From Gavia stellata (Eukaryota > Chordata > Aves > Gaviiformes > Gaviidae): 64,000 nucleotides of DNA. The notes under the pieces were generated by a model. The model worked only from the letters and a program-made list of their open reading frames with translations, searched no databases and was not told the origin of the DNA. A program made the translations under genes and the position numbers. Shown here one piece after another: positions 23,401-56,985 of the stretch. Within the stretch, counting starts at the first letter, position 1; each line of letters opens with the position of its first letter. The stretch covers positions 100,463,383 to 100,527,382 of the forward strand of contig NC_082596.1 in assembly GCF_030936135.1 (NCBI RefSeq), in the 5' to 3' direction.

Positions 23401-26400
23401 GGACTTTGAGTTGTGGGTAGTACTGTATTTGTTGTCTGGATCTAAAATGTGAATTAACTGAAGAATGTGTGTGTTGGCAAGAGGTGCAGCAAAAAAGCTC
23501 AATCTGTTTTAGCTTTCTTGGGATGCCTTTCTGTGGGAAGGCTGACAGAGAAGCTTTACTGTGTCAGCCTCCAGGTGATGCTGGGGAACAAGGAGAGTGA
23601 AGCTTTCTGTGCAGGCTTAGCGTGCTCCTGTCCCTTGATCAGGGTGAGGTGAGGGGCACGTATCACTAGCGTTGAGAAAGGAGAGCATGCTGGCCTTGGG
23701 CCCTCTCCTGCCACAACCAGCTTCTCTTGGAAGCCTCATTTGAGCACCTGGGAATTGGTACAGACTGTGGAGCTATGGATAATTGGCTGTTACTCTTCAA
23801 ATAATTAACTGACAAAATACTAATTTGCACAAGTGACAATTTTGAGATGTTCCTAAAAGTGTATTCCATATAATATGTTCTTACAGTGACCCAAGGTAGA
23901 AATGCCCAGTGCAGATGGTGTAGGTGTAGACACCCAATGGAAAGCAATGGGAGGGGGGCAAAAAAGGTAATGTCCTATGTGGCATCTGCCATTACTGGCA
24001 TATCCAGCAGAGCCTGGGACCCAAGCTGGGGTAAGACCTCAGTATTACAAACTCATAGAACAAATATTTTCCCCCTTTTCTTACTGTTCCCTTTCTGAGA
24101 CAAAAATAAAGTTTTACATTTCTCTCTCTGGTGTACAGACTTCATCTTATTTGTGCCTGGATTGAATTTAATGAAACTTGAATGCCATCTTTCTCATCCA
24201 TTGCCCAGTCTCTTAGCCAATAGAAGGAAGCCTAGTGTAGGGGGAGAGATTAAAATTAAGCTGGATTTCACTGCGTGAAAGAGAACACATCTCTGATTTC
24301 ATCACTAGCCATCCCATTAATGCAGTATATAAAATAGAAAAAGATCTTTTGTTTGGGGTGGTAAAAGGTCACCATTACAGAGCAGTACAAGCAAATGCAA
24401 TATTTAAATGTGCTCAGGAGTATCAAAACATTGCAGCTTAACTTTGACAGTAGGCATGAATGTGTTTCTTATTGTAGGCAAGAAGTACCAGGCAAAGTTT
24501 CGTTTTACGTAATGTCAATGATGCAGTCTTTTCCAGTGTTGTCACCCTTTTTACCACAGTGTGGTTTGCTGTTTGAGAGCCACTTCTATGCTTTCTTGCG
24601 TCTCAAAGATCTCCCTCTGGATGTGGGCAAGTATCTGCCACCACTGGGTTAAGACATACCCTGCCCATACACACACACGGACCCCTTTGCGTTTACTGCT
24701 CTTTCCTCACTCCTTTATCCTCTCTGTGCGCTGTGAGGGACTAAGATTGAATCTGTGCCTGTGCTGCTACTACGACACCAGCAGAACTGGCTGGTAAATT
24801 CAGTTTACACCTGTGCACAATGCAGCTTCTAGTCTGATTTCTGAACCCAGGACTTGTTGGCATATGTAGGAGCTCATTATCTGAGAAACTTTCTCTGGAA
24901 AAGTTTGAGATAAAGAAATGTTCCCTTTTTAATTAACTTTTCTTAATAATACTGCACTTCAACCATCTCATCATCTTGTGAGATTCTAATGGGGTGCTGC
25001 TGGATCTCACAGATACGATCAGTGTTGGATGGCAGGCTGAGAAATGGTGCTTCAGGATGCAGAGAGTCAAGTTCTTAAACCAGTGTGTGCTCCCTGGCTG
25101 CAATGTTTAGAAAGCCACTGTTGAGGAAAATACTTACTATATTTATGTCGCTGGTATCCTAGTTTTAGCTCTGAAAGTCAGGCTTATGTATACAGTTGTA
25201 GTGCTCTGCATATAAATGACCTTTTTCTCTTCCAAGTGGATTAACTTATGTAGGGCTCAGCAAACACTATAATGTTGCTTGCTCATTCTGTCTTTCAGTT
25301 AGTTTTGGATAAATATTAGTGTTAACTTGCATAGTAAGCATAATCCTGTTCTAGTAGTTTTTGTGCATGGTCAGAAATGCTTTTATACTGTCACTGTGTA
25401 TTAACAAGGTGGTTTAAATATACACTGGTTTGCATTAAGAAAACTTCTTTTGCTGAGACATCTTTCATTATTTTTATAAATGCCCTGATCCAGCCTCGAG
25501 GCAATTACGGGGCTGTTTTAATAACCCAATTAAGGTGGAGCTGGGTTAGAATAGAATGAGCAATGCAGCTTTAAAGTTTAAAGTGCTTTGGGAATTCTTC
25601 TTGAAGGCAGGAAGAAGTTCAAGTTCTGAACTTGGCTAAGCCAAGTTCAAAATATAAACAAAATTAATACTTTACTATAGTTCCTGCCATTTTACAGTAT
25701 CATTTTCTTTCCTGACACTAGTGTTTCATTGTGTGTACGCTGTGGACCGCATTCTCACGTTACTGTAGAGACATAAGGGAATAAAATAGAAAGAGGCTTT
25801 TTGGTGTTATTGATGATATAACTGGAATGATTCTCTAGTTAATGCAAATCAGAATAGGGCCTGATACATTTTTTTTCATCTGCTAAGTGAAGCTTATTGA
25901 ATATCAATTCCATTGCACATCTACCTGAAAGTACAGTGGTAGTGGTTAAAATTCAAAGTACCTTCAGTGCAAAAGTGCATTAAACTACTGGAGTGATTTA
26001 TAAAAACAGAATCTGTGTTGACAAATGCCTCTATTAAAATTGAGTTTCCAGCATTGGGCGATTGGTCAAGCAGCCTGTTAGGAACCAGAAGAAATTTAAT
26101 AAAGAAATTAAAATCTCATTTAAATAATTAAACTGGGGCTATGTAGCTTTAGCATAACTGGCATATGCTACTTGAAAACTTAATTTGTACTACAGACATT
26201 CTATGCCTTACTTAAAACATGTTTGTGTCTAAGCTATCTTTTTTTTTTTTATTTAAATAGTTTCTGTGCTCATCTTTATTTGGCTTCATATTCCTCTGTA
26301 GGGTAAAAATGTTAATGCACCGACATCCAGAATGCCATTCCAAACAAGACTAACAAAGGCTAGAAACTACTTCAATGCTTAACTTACATAAAATCACTCA

Positions 26401-27404
26401 TTTTCTTAGGTCATTTACTGACATCATAATAGTGCAAGGGAGTTGGAGGAATAGGAAAGGCAGCTAGTTAAACTTACAGCTATTGCAGCAAGACAGTAGA
26501 GATAAACTGGAAGGTATATCTGCTAAACAAATCTCTGTCTTTTGTTTCTAGGTGTGGTCACTGTAAAAACTTGGCTCCAACTTGGGAGAACCTTGCCAAA
26601 GAGCAATTTCCAGGTTTGACTGATGTCAAAATAGCAGAAGTAGACTGCACTGTGGAACGTAACGTCTGCAACAGATTTTCTGTAAGTGTGAAAGATCTGA
26701 AATGAACGGGCTAGTATTGTGTACCTAATGTTAGAGGCTCCAGCCTGCAGCTGAGCCGGCTGCTGCATTGCAGATGCCTGGTGACAGTGCAGCTGTGTTC
26801 TCCATTAGCCAAAAAAAGAGGTAGTTCAGAACAGCACCTGGCGACACCATTTCTTTCCTGGACTGTTTGTTCAGACACAGTCATTCTCATTATTGGATAA
26901 AGCTGAAGAAGTCCCTAATTTAAGAAGCCTCCCTCTGTGAAAGCACTAAAGTAGTCTTGTGGTAGCCAACACAAAGTTCTGTTCCTAGGAAAAAAAGATG
27001 TCTCTGGTGCTGGTAGGCAGTCAGCCAAAGACAGAGCTGGAGCTGCCATTCCAAGAGCCTAGAGGAACATGTATTATCCAATTCACTTACAAATGTTCAG
27101 AAAGGGCAGGATGGCATTGGAAGTTCTGGTGTGATGTATGTTTGGTTTTTTTTTTAAATAATTGGCTTATTGTTTTAGAGGGTTTGGTGGCTTTTCAGAG
27201 TCAGGTAAGTAATACAAGTGAAGGCTATCAGTGAGTTTGGACATTAGTAACAAGTTTCTTGTGTGTGTATGTCTTTTGAAGGTACGTGGTTATCCTACAC
27301 TTCTGCTTTTCCGAGGTGGAAAGAAAGTCAGTGAACACAATGGAACCAGAGACCTTGAATCACTGCATAGCTTTGTCTTGCGTCAGGCAAGAGATGAATT
27401 GTAA
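2196..27404 (+). CDS. TXNDC5: TXNDC5 (ERp46/endoPDI), complete gene, ten coding exons
   Basis: This is an ER-lumen protein disulfide isomerase family member with three thioredoxin domains; it forms and reshuffles disulfides in client proteins. Exons joined: 2196-2428, 7515-7664, 10462-10567, 11864-11960, 14173-14288, 16579-16665, 20259-20399, 23266-23348, 26552-26681, 27282-27404 (1266 bases, 421 residues; human is about 432). A hydrophobic signal peptide opens the protein (residues about 1-30). Active sites WCGHC lie at residues 78-82, 206-210 and 338-342, each with a downstream RGYPT cis-proline loop (P127, P253, P386). A Pro/Glu-rich linker (about 290-310) separates domains 2 and 3. The C-terminus is RDEL (418-421), a KDEL-type ER retrieval signal. 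All junctions are GT-AG and keep frame with no stop. The start ATG has a strong GCCATGG context in the CpG island. No lesion is visible. Convergent with BMP6. Confidence 0.97.
2429..7514 (+). other. TXNDC5: TXNDC5 intron 1
   Basis: A 5.1-kb GT-AG intron. The first 600 bases are CpG island. The rest is unremarkable AT-leaning intron with a G/T-rich stretch at 3425-3480. Short open frames between 3870 and 5850 show no recognisable domain and no codon-like pattern. I see no identifiable transposon, though 4540-5460 has an unusual unique composition that I cannot classify. Confidence 0.8.
2498..2505 (+). promoter_or_regulatory. UPRE core (TGACGTGG) at start of TXNDC5 intron 1
   Basis: A perfect match to the unfolded-protein-response element core bound by XBP1 and ATF6 lies about 70 bases after exon 1, still in the CpG island. 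Many ER chaperone genes carry such sites, and TXNDC5 is reported to respond to ER stress, so the position is plausible. An 8-base match can still be chance. Confidence 0.4.
7515..7664 (+). CDS. TXNDC5: TXNDC5 exon 2: Trx domain 1 active site
   Basis: It begins with the last base of W78 and then encodes CGHCQ, the redox-active motif of domain 1, followed by the helix [12 protein letters not shown], the VDCT strand and the cis-proline loop RGYPT. It ends with AC|GTAAGT (phase 2), splitting the Thr codon after the cis-proline. The acceptor is CTGTCGCAG. Confidence 0.95.
7665..10461 (+). other. TXNDC5: TXNDC5 intron 2
   Basis: A 2.8-kb GT-AG intron with a T-rich tract at 7853-7887 and an exact 40-bp tandem duplication at 9472-9551. 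No gene is visible inside. Confidence 0.8.
9472..9551 (+). repeat. Exact 40-bp tandem duplication
   Basis: Two identical 40-base copies (9472-9511 and 9512-9551) stand head to tail without a mismatch. The unit starts TGTGACCTTTTATTATCAC. The identity suggests a recent duplication in TXNDC5 intron 2, or a polymorphic length variant. Confidence 0.9.
10462..10567 (+). CDS. TXNDC5: TXNDC5 exon 3: end of Trx domain 1
   Basis: It completes the split Thr codon and encodes [18 protein letters not shown] and the C-terminal helix of domain 1 ([17 protein letters not shown]). It ends in phase 0 at TCT|GTAAGT. Confidence 0.95.
10568..11863 (+). other. TXNDC5: TXNDC5 intron 3
   Basis: A 1.3-kb AT-rich GT-AG intron (phase 0). 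No gene or repeat is recognised in it. Confidence 0.8.
11864..11960 (+). CDS. TXNDC5: TXNDC5 exon 4: linker and start of Trx domain 2
   Basis: It encodes an acidic/Pro linker ([16 protein letters not shown]) and the start of domain 2 ([16 protein letters not shown]). The acceptor is GAATAG and the donor G|GTAACT leaves phase 1. Confidence 0.94.
11961..14172 (+). other. TXNDC5: TXNDC5 intron 4
   Basis: A 2.2-kb GT-AG intron (phase 1). It contains an AT-rich perfect 12-bp inverted repeat at 13643-13692 and no recognisable gene. Confidence 0.8.
13643..13692. repeat. AT-rich inverted repeat, 12-bp arms
   Basis: The arms TAATCTTAATTG (13643-13654) and CAATTAAGATTA (13681-13692) are perfect reverse complements around a 26-base spacer. 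It could form a hairpin in RNA or DNA. No terminal repeats or target duplications mark it as a transposon. Confidence 0.7.
14173..14288 (+). CDS. TXNDC5: TXNDC5 exon 5: Trx domain 2 active site
   Basis: It encodes [20 protein letters not shown] and on to HSETVKIGK. Unlike domains 1 and 3, the FFAPW and CGHC parts are in a single exon with no intron at the Trp codon. A long T-rich tract (14138-14160) precedes the acceptor. The donor is AAG|GTAGGT, phase 0. Confidence 0.96.
14289..16578 (+). other. TXNDC5: TXNDC5 intron 5
   Basis: A 2.3-kb GT-AG intron (phase 0). It holds a C-rich polypyrimidine tract (14773-14845) and an A15-type run with adjoining CA repeats (16350-16380). No gene is visible. 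Confidence 0.8.
14773..14845 (+). repeat. Polypyrimidine / C5-6A repeat tract
   Basis: A C/T-only stretch passes into runs of 4-7 C separated by single A residues (14803-14840). The opposite strand therefore has four or more G-runs separated by single T, a strong G-quadruplex pattern; the C-strand could form an i-motif. Confidence 0.85.
16579..16665 (+). CDS. TXNDC5: TXNDC5 exon 6: Trx domain 2 cis-proline loop
   Basis: It encodes [14 protein letters not shown], then [15 protein letters not shown], the second half of domain 2 with its cis-proline. 87 bases, phase 0 at both ends (TGTAG|GTC and AAG|GTGAGT), so skipping it would keep frame but remove the cis-Pro strand. Confidence 0.95.
16913..17541 (-). 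mobile_element. 5'-truncated CR1 LINE (3' end of ORF2 plus 3' UTR)
   Basis: Read on the minus strand, a 178-codon open frame (17532 to 16996) matches the C-terminal end of CR1 ORF2. Diagnostic pieces are [30 protein letters not shown], and [20 protein letters not shown]. It is followed by a short 3' UTR ending in two copies of the 8-bp repeat ATTCTGTG (16913-16928), the hallmark of avian CR1. The 5' end breaks off at about 17541, so this is a dead, truncated copy with no endonuclease and no complete reverse transcriptase domain. It lies antisense to TXNDC5 in intron 6. The lack of stops over 537 bases suggests modest age. Confidence 0.93.
20181..20210 (+). repeat. Exact 15-bp tandem duplication near exon 7 acceptor
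   Basis: TAATTATTTATTTGC occurs twice in a row, 49-78 bases upstream of exon 7. The duplication creates TTGCTAAT at the junction, a plausible branch-point sequence, next to TGCTGAT at 20176-20182. Confidence 0.85.
20259..20399 (+). CDS. TXNDC5: TXNDC5 exon 7: end of domain 2 and inter-domain linker
   Basis: It encodes [20 protein letters not shown] and then a Glu/Pro/Ala-rich linker ([18 protein letters not shown]), the variable hinge between domains 2 and 3. 141 bases, phase 0 at both ends. The acceptor is preceded by an exact 15-bp tandem duplication (20181-20210). Confidence 0.95.
20400..23265 (+). other. TXNDC5: TXNDC5 intron 7
   Basis: A 2.9-kb AT-rich GT-AG intron (phase 0) that ends in an unusually pure T tract. 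No gene is recognised. Confidence 0.8.
23266..23348 (+). CDS. TXNDC5: TXNDC5 exon 8: start of Trx domain 3
   Basis: It encodes [18 protein letters not shown], then ITFIKFYAP, plus two bases of the active-site Trp (TG|GTAAG). The acceptor lies directly after a nearly pure T tract (23235-23259). Confidence 0.95.
23349..26551 (+). other. TXNDC5: TXNDC5 intron 8
   Basis: A 3.2-kb GT-AG intron (phase 2) interrupting the domain 3 active-site Trp codon. No gene or clear repeat is recognised. Confidence 0.8.
26552..26681 (+). CDS. TXNDC5: TXNDC5 exon 9: Trx domain 3 active site
   Basis: It completes the Trp codon and encodes [19 protein letters not shown], then the [16 protein letters not shown] strand/turn. 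The acceptor is TTTCTAG and the donor TCT|GTAAGT (phase 0). Confidence 0.96.
26682..27281 (+). other. TXNDC5: TXNDC5 intron 9
   Basis: A 600-base GT-AG intron (phase 0) between the VDCT part and the cis-proline part of domain 3. Nothing else is seen in it. Confidence 0.85.
27282..27404 (+). CDS. TXNDC5: TXNDC5 exon 10: end of Trx domain 3, RDEL and stop
   Basis: It encodes [20 protein letters not shown], the last helix, and ends ...QARDEL followed by TAA. RDEL is an accepted variant of the KDEL ER-retrieval motif. An N-glycosylation sequon NGT occurs at residues 401-403. The stop codon overlaps an AATAAA hexamer (27403-27408). Confidence 0.96.
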   Translation, partial: VRGYPTLLLFRGGKKVSEHNGTRDLESLHSFVLRQARDEL

Positions 27405-27489
27405 TAAAAGTCTGGATGCTCCATCCCTGGCTGTCTTTGTACAGTAGCTGAGGGATTTCAATCATTGCAGATTTTCAAATAGTGTATTT

Positions 27490-27512
27490 GGGGGTGGGGG
27501 TGGGGATTGGGG
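27490..27512 (+). promoter_or_regulatory. G-quadruplex motif in TXNDC5 3' UTR
   Basis: Four G-runs of 5, 5, 4 and 4 are separated by loops of T, T and ATT. This fits the canonical G3+N1-7 pattern with very short loops, predicting a stable RNA quadruplex on the sense strand 86 bases after the stop codon. Confidence 0.65.
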
Positions 27513-28893
27513 CATTTTTGTTAGTTTGTTTGTTTTTAGGAAATTGAATGTACTAAGCATTGGTATCTTCCCTCTGTGTGTGTGTGTGTGTTAAAGACAT
27601 GCTACCCTGTGTGTGAAGGAAAACTAACAAGTAGTTACTGTGCAAATTGAGAGTATTTTCAGCATTGGTAAGTATTACTGCATTTCTGCGTTCCCGCAAT
27701 GAAGTGTAAATGGTTTCCTTTGAGACTAAAATACATTAAGAAAACCAACGTAAGGGCACCAGTAGAATTATTTTTGTCTTCAGGTTAGATTTAGTTAAAA
27801 AGTAATCCTTACAAAGTGCCCACCATTACTAGAAAGGTAAAAGCTACAGCTGTGTTGAGTCATTTTTGCCTCTACAACTGTACTTAAACCCTATTTGTCT
27901 TAATATAGCTGCTGGTTAAGAAATGGAAAGTCACAGGAGGTTGAAAACACACACACACCCCCCCCTTTGGAAGATACCAGGCCACCATGAGCTGGTTGTT
28001 TCCTGTTAATCCTCTCAGCATGGGAGGTCTAGCCATAATGAAAGTGATGGTACTGTAAGATGTGCCTGAACATTACTGATGCCATAGTGTACATGTGTCA
28101 GGTGGATTTTTGTAGGCTGCTTCTGTCCAGCTCCAGTGGAGTAACTACGCTCTACTTATATAGAGCCAAAGTGAATAAGCGCTCTTGTAACTGCTCTGTT
28201 AATATTAAATGATCAGTTAGACTTCAGAGCTGATGACATATTTCTTACCCTCGCCTGAATCCAGACTTTGTGCTGACCTGCTCCTTATTCACAATACTTG
28301 AACAAGTAGTACAATGTTTAAATTTTTTTTTCCATTCATCTGTTCTATAGTAGTGTAAAATAGTTCCCCACTCTTCTTGAGCCTTAACCTTTTTCCAAGC
28401 TGTAAGCGTTGATAAGTTTGAATGCTAGGACCATGCACTCTGTGGTGCCTTGGATTATAATATGTATCTATTCTTTGGTGCATAACATATTCCATGTTAG
28501 ACATAATTGAAAGCCAAAGAAAGAATTTACACTGCAGAGACTGTCACGATACAAAGACAACACCAAACCAAGGACTGAATTCTGCAGTCTCATGTGCACA
28601 GAAACTCATGGAATGAGGATGGCTACTGGCTAATTTGACTGATCTGTCAAGATGATGAATTTTTGTCCATCATATGGAGTAGGTTGGGTTTTTTTAAATA
28701 AAAAAAAAAGGCAAAACAGCAATGAACTTTTAAATCAGTGACTTTCTCCTGGTACTTCACTATATAGCTGTCCAGAACTTTTGATTCTGTTCAATCTAAA
28801 AATGTGTAAGGGTGAAAAAGCCACAGTGAAAGCTAAGTGTTGTACTGGCAGATGTATTAGATCAATGTATATACTTCTGCCTTAAAGGAAGCC

Positions 28894-28899
28894 TTTATT
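28894..28899 (-). terminator. Candidate BMP6 polyadenylation signal (AATAAA on minus strand)
   Basis: TTTATT on the plus strand reads AATAAA on the minus strand, in the context GATAATAAAGGC, 1.3 kb downstream of the BMP6 stop. That length fits a BMP6 3' UTR. A nearer alternative is at 29717-29722 (0.48 kb). Confidence 0.45.
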
Positions 28900-28993
28900 A
28901 TCACGTTTTTAACAACTTTCTAGTGAAGCACAGTCTCATGAGTTTCTTGTATAAAATCAAAGTGGTACAATTGTTTACACTGAGATTTTTCTA

Positions 28994-28999
28994 AATAAA
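28994..28999 (+). terminator. Candidate TXNDC5 polyadenylation signal (AATAAA)
   Basis: A canonical AATAAA lies 1.6 kb after the TXNDC5 stop, close to the expected 3' UTR length. Alternatives are 28697-28702 (1.3 kb) and 29068-29073. Confidence 0.4.
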
Positions 29000-30203
29000 A
29001 ACTTCTTTTTAAAAAAAGCAGTCTTTCTATAAATGATACAGCACAATGAATATACAGTGACAAGTGCAATAAATTATAGCTTGTATTTACAAGAAGCCTT
29101 TTAAATGCAAGAATTAGAGGTAAGTGCATTTAATACGAGTTTAATATTGATCAAAACACTTTGCTATTAGCTTCTGCTAGACAAACCGTGGCTACACTGT
29201 GAATGTATCCTTTACACCAGTTTGTTAGTTGCGTGCGTTGAAGGGGAAAGGCTGGCCAAAGACTTGCATATGTTGTTGACATTCTGCCTTCCTGTAAATA
29301 AATTGTCCAGCTAGAGAATGAATGGTCCCTAAACTTCTACGTCTGAATTACAGCTGTAGAAGCATCCTGACTTCCTTCCTGGGCAAGTGGTAGTAGATGA
29401 GGCAGCTCCGCATGGGGAGTGGAAGGAAGTTGCGTAAGAACAAGTGTATCAAGTTATATTGCTCAGTCAAATAGTGAACTAGAAAGACCAGTCAGGGTCT
29501 GAGTTCACGCTAGTGTTTCTAACACAGGGTGCAGCCAAGCCATCTTATGCTTGCAGGATCAGACTTAAACTGCTTGGAGAACAAGAGGACTGAAACATTT
29601 GCTTTGGCACAATTTAAGATGCTTACTGTCATGCCAGATTTCAGGAGGAGACTTAACAGTCTAGATGTAGTAACTGGTCCTTCTAGACAAAAGGCAATTC
29701 CTAACCTTAGGAATTTTTTATTATCTTGTACAAGATGTATGCTCTAAGTCTGAAGTACTAACACCAGTTTCTTTACTCTAGCTTCCCTGTCTCTCCGCTC
29801 GTCTTCCCCCACCAAAAAAAACCTCACTTGTTTTGGGTGTTGGGTGCCCATCCCATAAAGTTGCAGCACACATCCAAGCAACGGCTAAGGCCAAGCTGCT
29901 ATGTGAGATTAATACTGTCCCAGCCAAATAAAGCGTGTGGGGGCATATTTCTGCTTTGCACGCCCGGGCTCTGCAAAGCTGAGCAGCAACCGCAGCGTAG
30001 GGTCAGTCTGTAAGAAGTCCAGCGGTTTGCTCGCACCCCAGCCTGTGGTCCCCACACCCCTTCCTCCCACAAGGCACATACGTGGTCTTCTAAAAGGTGG
30101 TCCATCAATTATTTTTTTTCTCCAAGGTCAGGTAGTTCATGAAAGCAGGGAAGGTAGTATGGAAGTTCATGCTAGAATCACAAGAGTCCATGTGAAGACT
30201 TTG

Positions 30204-55698
<25,495 letters not shown>

Positions 55699-56089
55699 CT
55701 GCAGATAGGAAAAGGAAAGAAAAGGAAAAAAAGGAACCGTGACTAAAATTTAACAACAAAAGGTTTCCACATGCTGCCACCTGTTCCTTGAAAAAACCAA
55801 GAATCCTACTTTTTTCTCCAAAGATAGCCTTGGCGAGTGCCAGGAAAGCTTATGCAGCTAAAGCCTTTCAAATACAGTACTCAGGAAAGATGAATGTTCA
55901 CCTTCTCTAGCCAATGCCTTTGAGATTTCCCCATTTTTTAAAGAAAAGCCAGCTTTGACAGGTGAAATATGACCGTGCATTTTGCTCCTGTGTGAAACTC
56001 TGAAGCTGTGACTGCCCCCAGCATTTTCCACCTGCGGATCTCCATGTTCTTCACAGCATTTCCTTAAGCCTCACACCCCCCTTCCAACA

Positions 56090-56235
56090 GAGGAGACTAT
56101 TAGCTCCATTTTGCTTTACCACATAAAGGCACAGACAGAAGTAAATGTTAGCACCAGGTCAACCGATTCCCTAACCATTCTACAAACTGCTGTTTTCTGG
56201 CTCCCGGGTTTGTGCGTTAGCCATCAGACTGGCTT
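56090..56235 (-). mobile_element. Second, more diverged MIR-type SINE fragment
   Basis: On the plus strand, GACTATTAGCTCCATTTT, AAAGGCACAGACAGAAGTAA, CACCAGGTCA and TGGCTCCCGGGTTTGTGC follow the order of a reversed MIR (CCATTTTACAG, AGGCACAGAGAGGTTAAG, CCAAGGTCA, CTGGCTCCAGAG). Divergence is high, so confidence is lower than for the neighbouring copy. Confidence 0.5.
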
Positions 56236-56844
56236 GTGAGCAGGATAAGATGAACATGACATTTATTTCAAGGGTTAAAGTTAACCAGAGCTCCCCTTCC
56301 TTTTGCAGAAGCTTATTTGAGAATGAGAGAGCTGAGAAGGAGTGACCCCTTTTGGTTTCTAGCCTTAGCCCTCCTCAGGTACGCTATCGGGTATAGAGTT
56401 TAAAACAGACGCAAACCAGAACCCCTCCTTCTTCAGGCCTCAGGATTTGCATTTTCTCTGTTTGAGGCCCCCTTTACAAACTCTACTTCTAGTCCCACTC
56501 TTGTATTACTTGATTACATCTTGGTTTATTCTGACTTTGATTTATTGTTCATTATTTCTTCTAATTTTCTATTAGAAATTGCTTAAAACATTAACATATT
56601 ATACAAACATACAAAATTACATCTTTAAAGCCCTGAGGGGGGAAAAAAACAAAACTAAAAAACTGTTCCCACCAGTGCAACTGAAGGAGTATATGTCAAT
56701 GATGAATAAGTCACCATTATATTATCATTAGGGACATGATTACATTCAGAGAAGGCAGCAACGGAAGTACAGATCCCTTTTCACATTTGTCTTTGTGCTC
56801 ACTTTTTCTTGCTCCCCCCCTTAATACATCAAACTGGAAAGGCG

Positions 56845-56985
56845 TCCATGAGACTACCCTCACAACATCCCATGAGGTAAGCAGCAATCCCCATTTTACA
56901 GCTGGGATACTGAGTCACCGGGAGAATGACTGGTCCAAGGACAGGCAACGGAGGCTCGCTGCAGAGCCAGGAACGACAGCCAATG
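56845..56985 (-). mobile_element. MIR-type SINE fragment
   Basis: The minus strand reads in order TTCCTGGCTCTGC, CCTTGGACCAGTCATTC, GACTCAGTATCCC, CTGTAAAATGGGGAT, TACCTCATGGGATGTTGTGAG. This is the MIR core and 3' region (consensus CTGTAAAATGGGGATAATAA, then CCTCATAGGGTTGTTGTGAGG). MIR is an ancient tRNA-derived SINE shared by amniotes; the copy is diverged and inactive. Confidence 0.75.

Larger units (their letters stand above)
27405..28999 (+). other. TXNDC5: Probable TXNDC5 3' UTR
   Basis: This is the non-coding stretch after the stop codon. It contains a G-quadruplex motif (27490-27512), a GT repeat (27575-27590), a CA/C8 tract (27947-27967) and AATAAA hexamers at 27403-27408, 28697-28702 and 28994-28999, with another at 29068-29073. 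A 3' UTR of about 1.3-1.6 kb would be usual for this gene, so 28697 or 28994 is the likely signal. The true cleavage site needs transcript data. Confidence 0.55.
28894..30203 (-). other. BMP6: Probable BMP6 3' UTR
   Basis: This is the AT-rich non-coding stretch after the BMP6 stop (minus strand), with candidate AATAAA signals at 29717-29722 and 28894-28899. Its distal end runs into the predicted TXNDC5 3' UTR on the other strand. Open frames here have no protein-like character. Confidence 0.5.
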
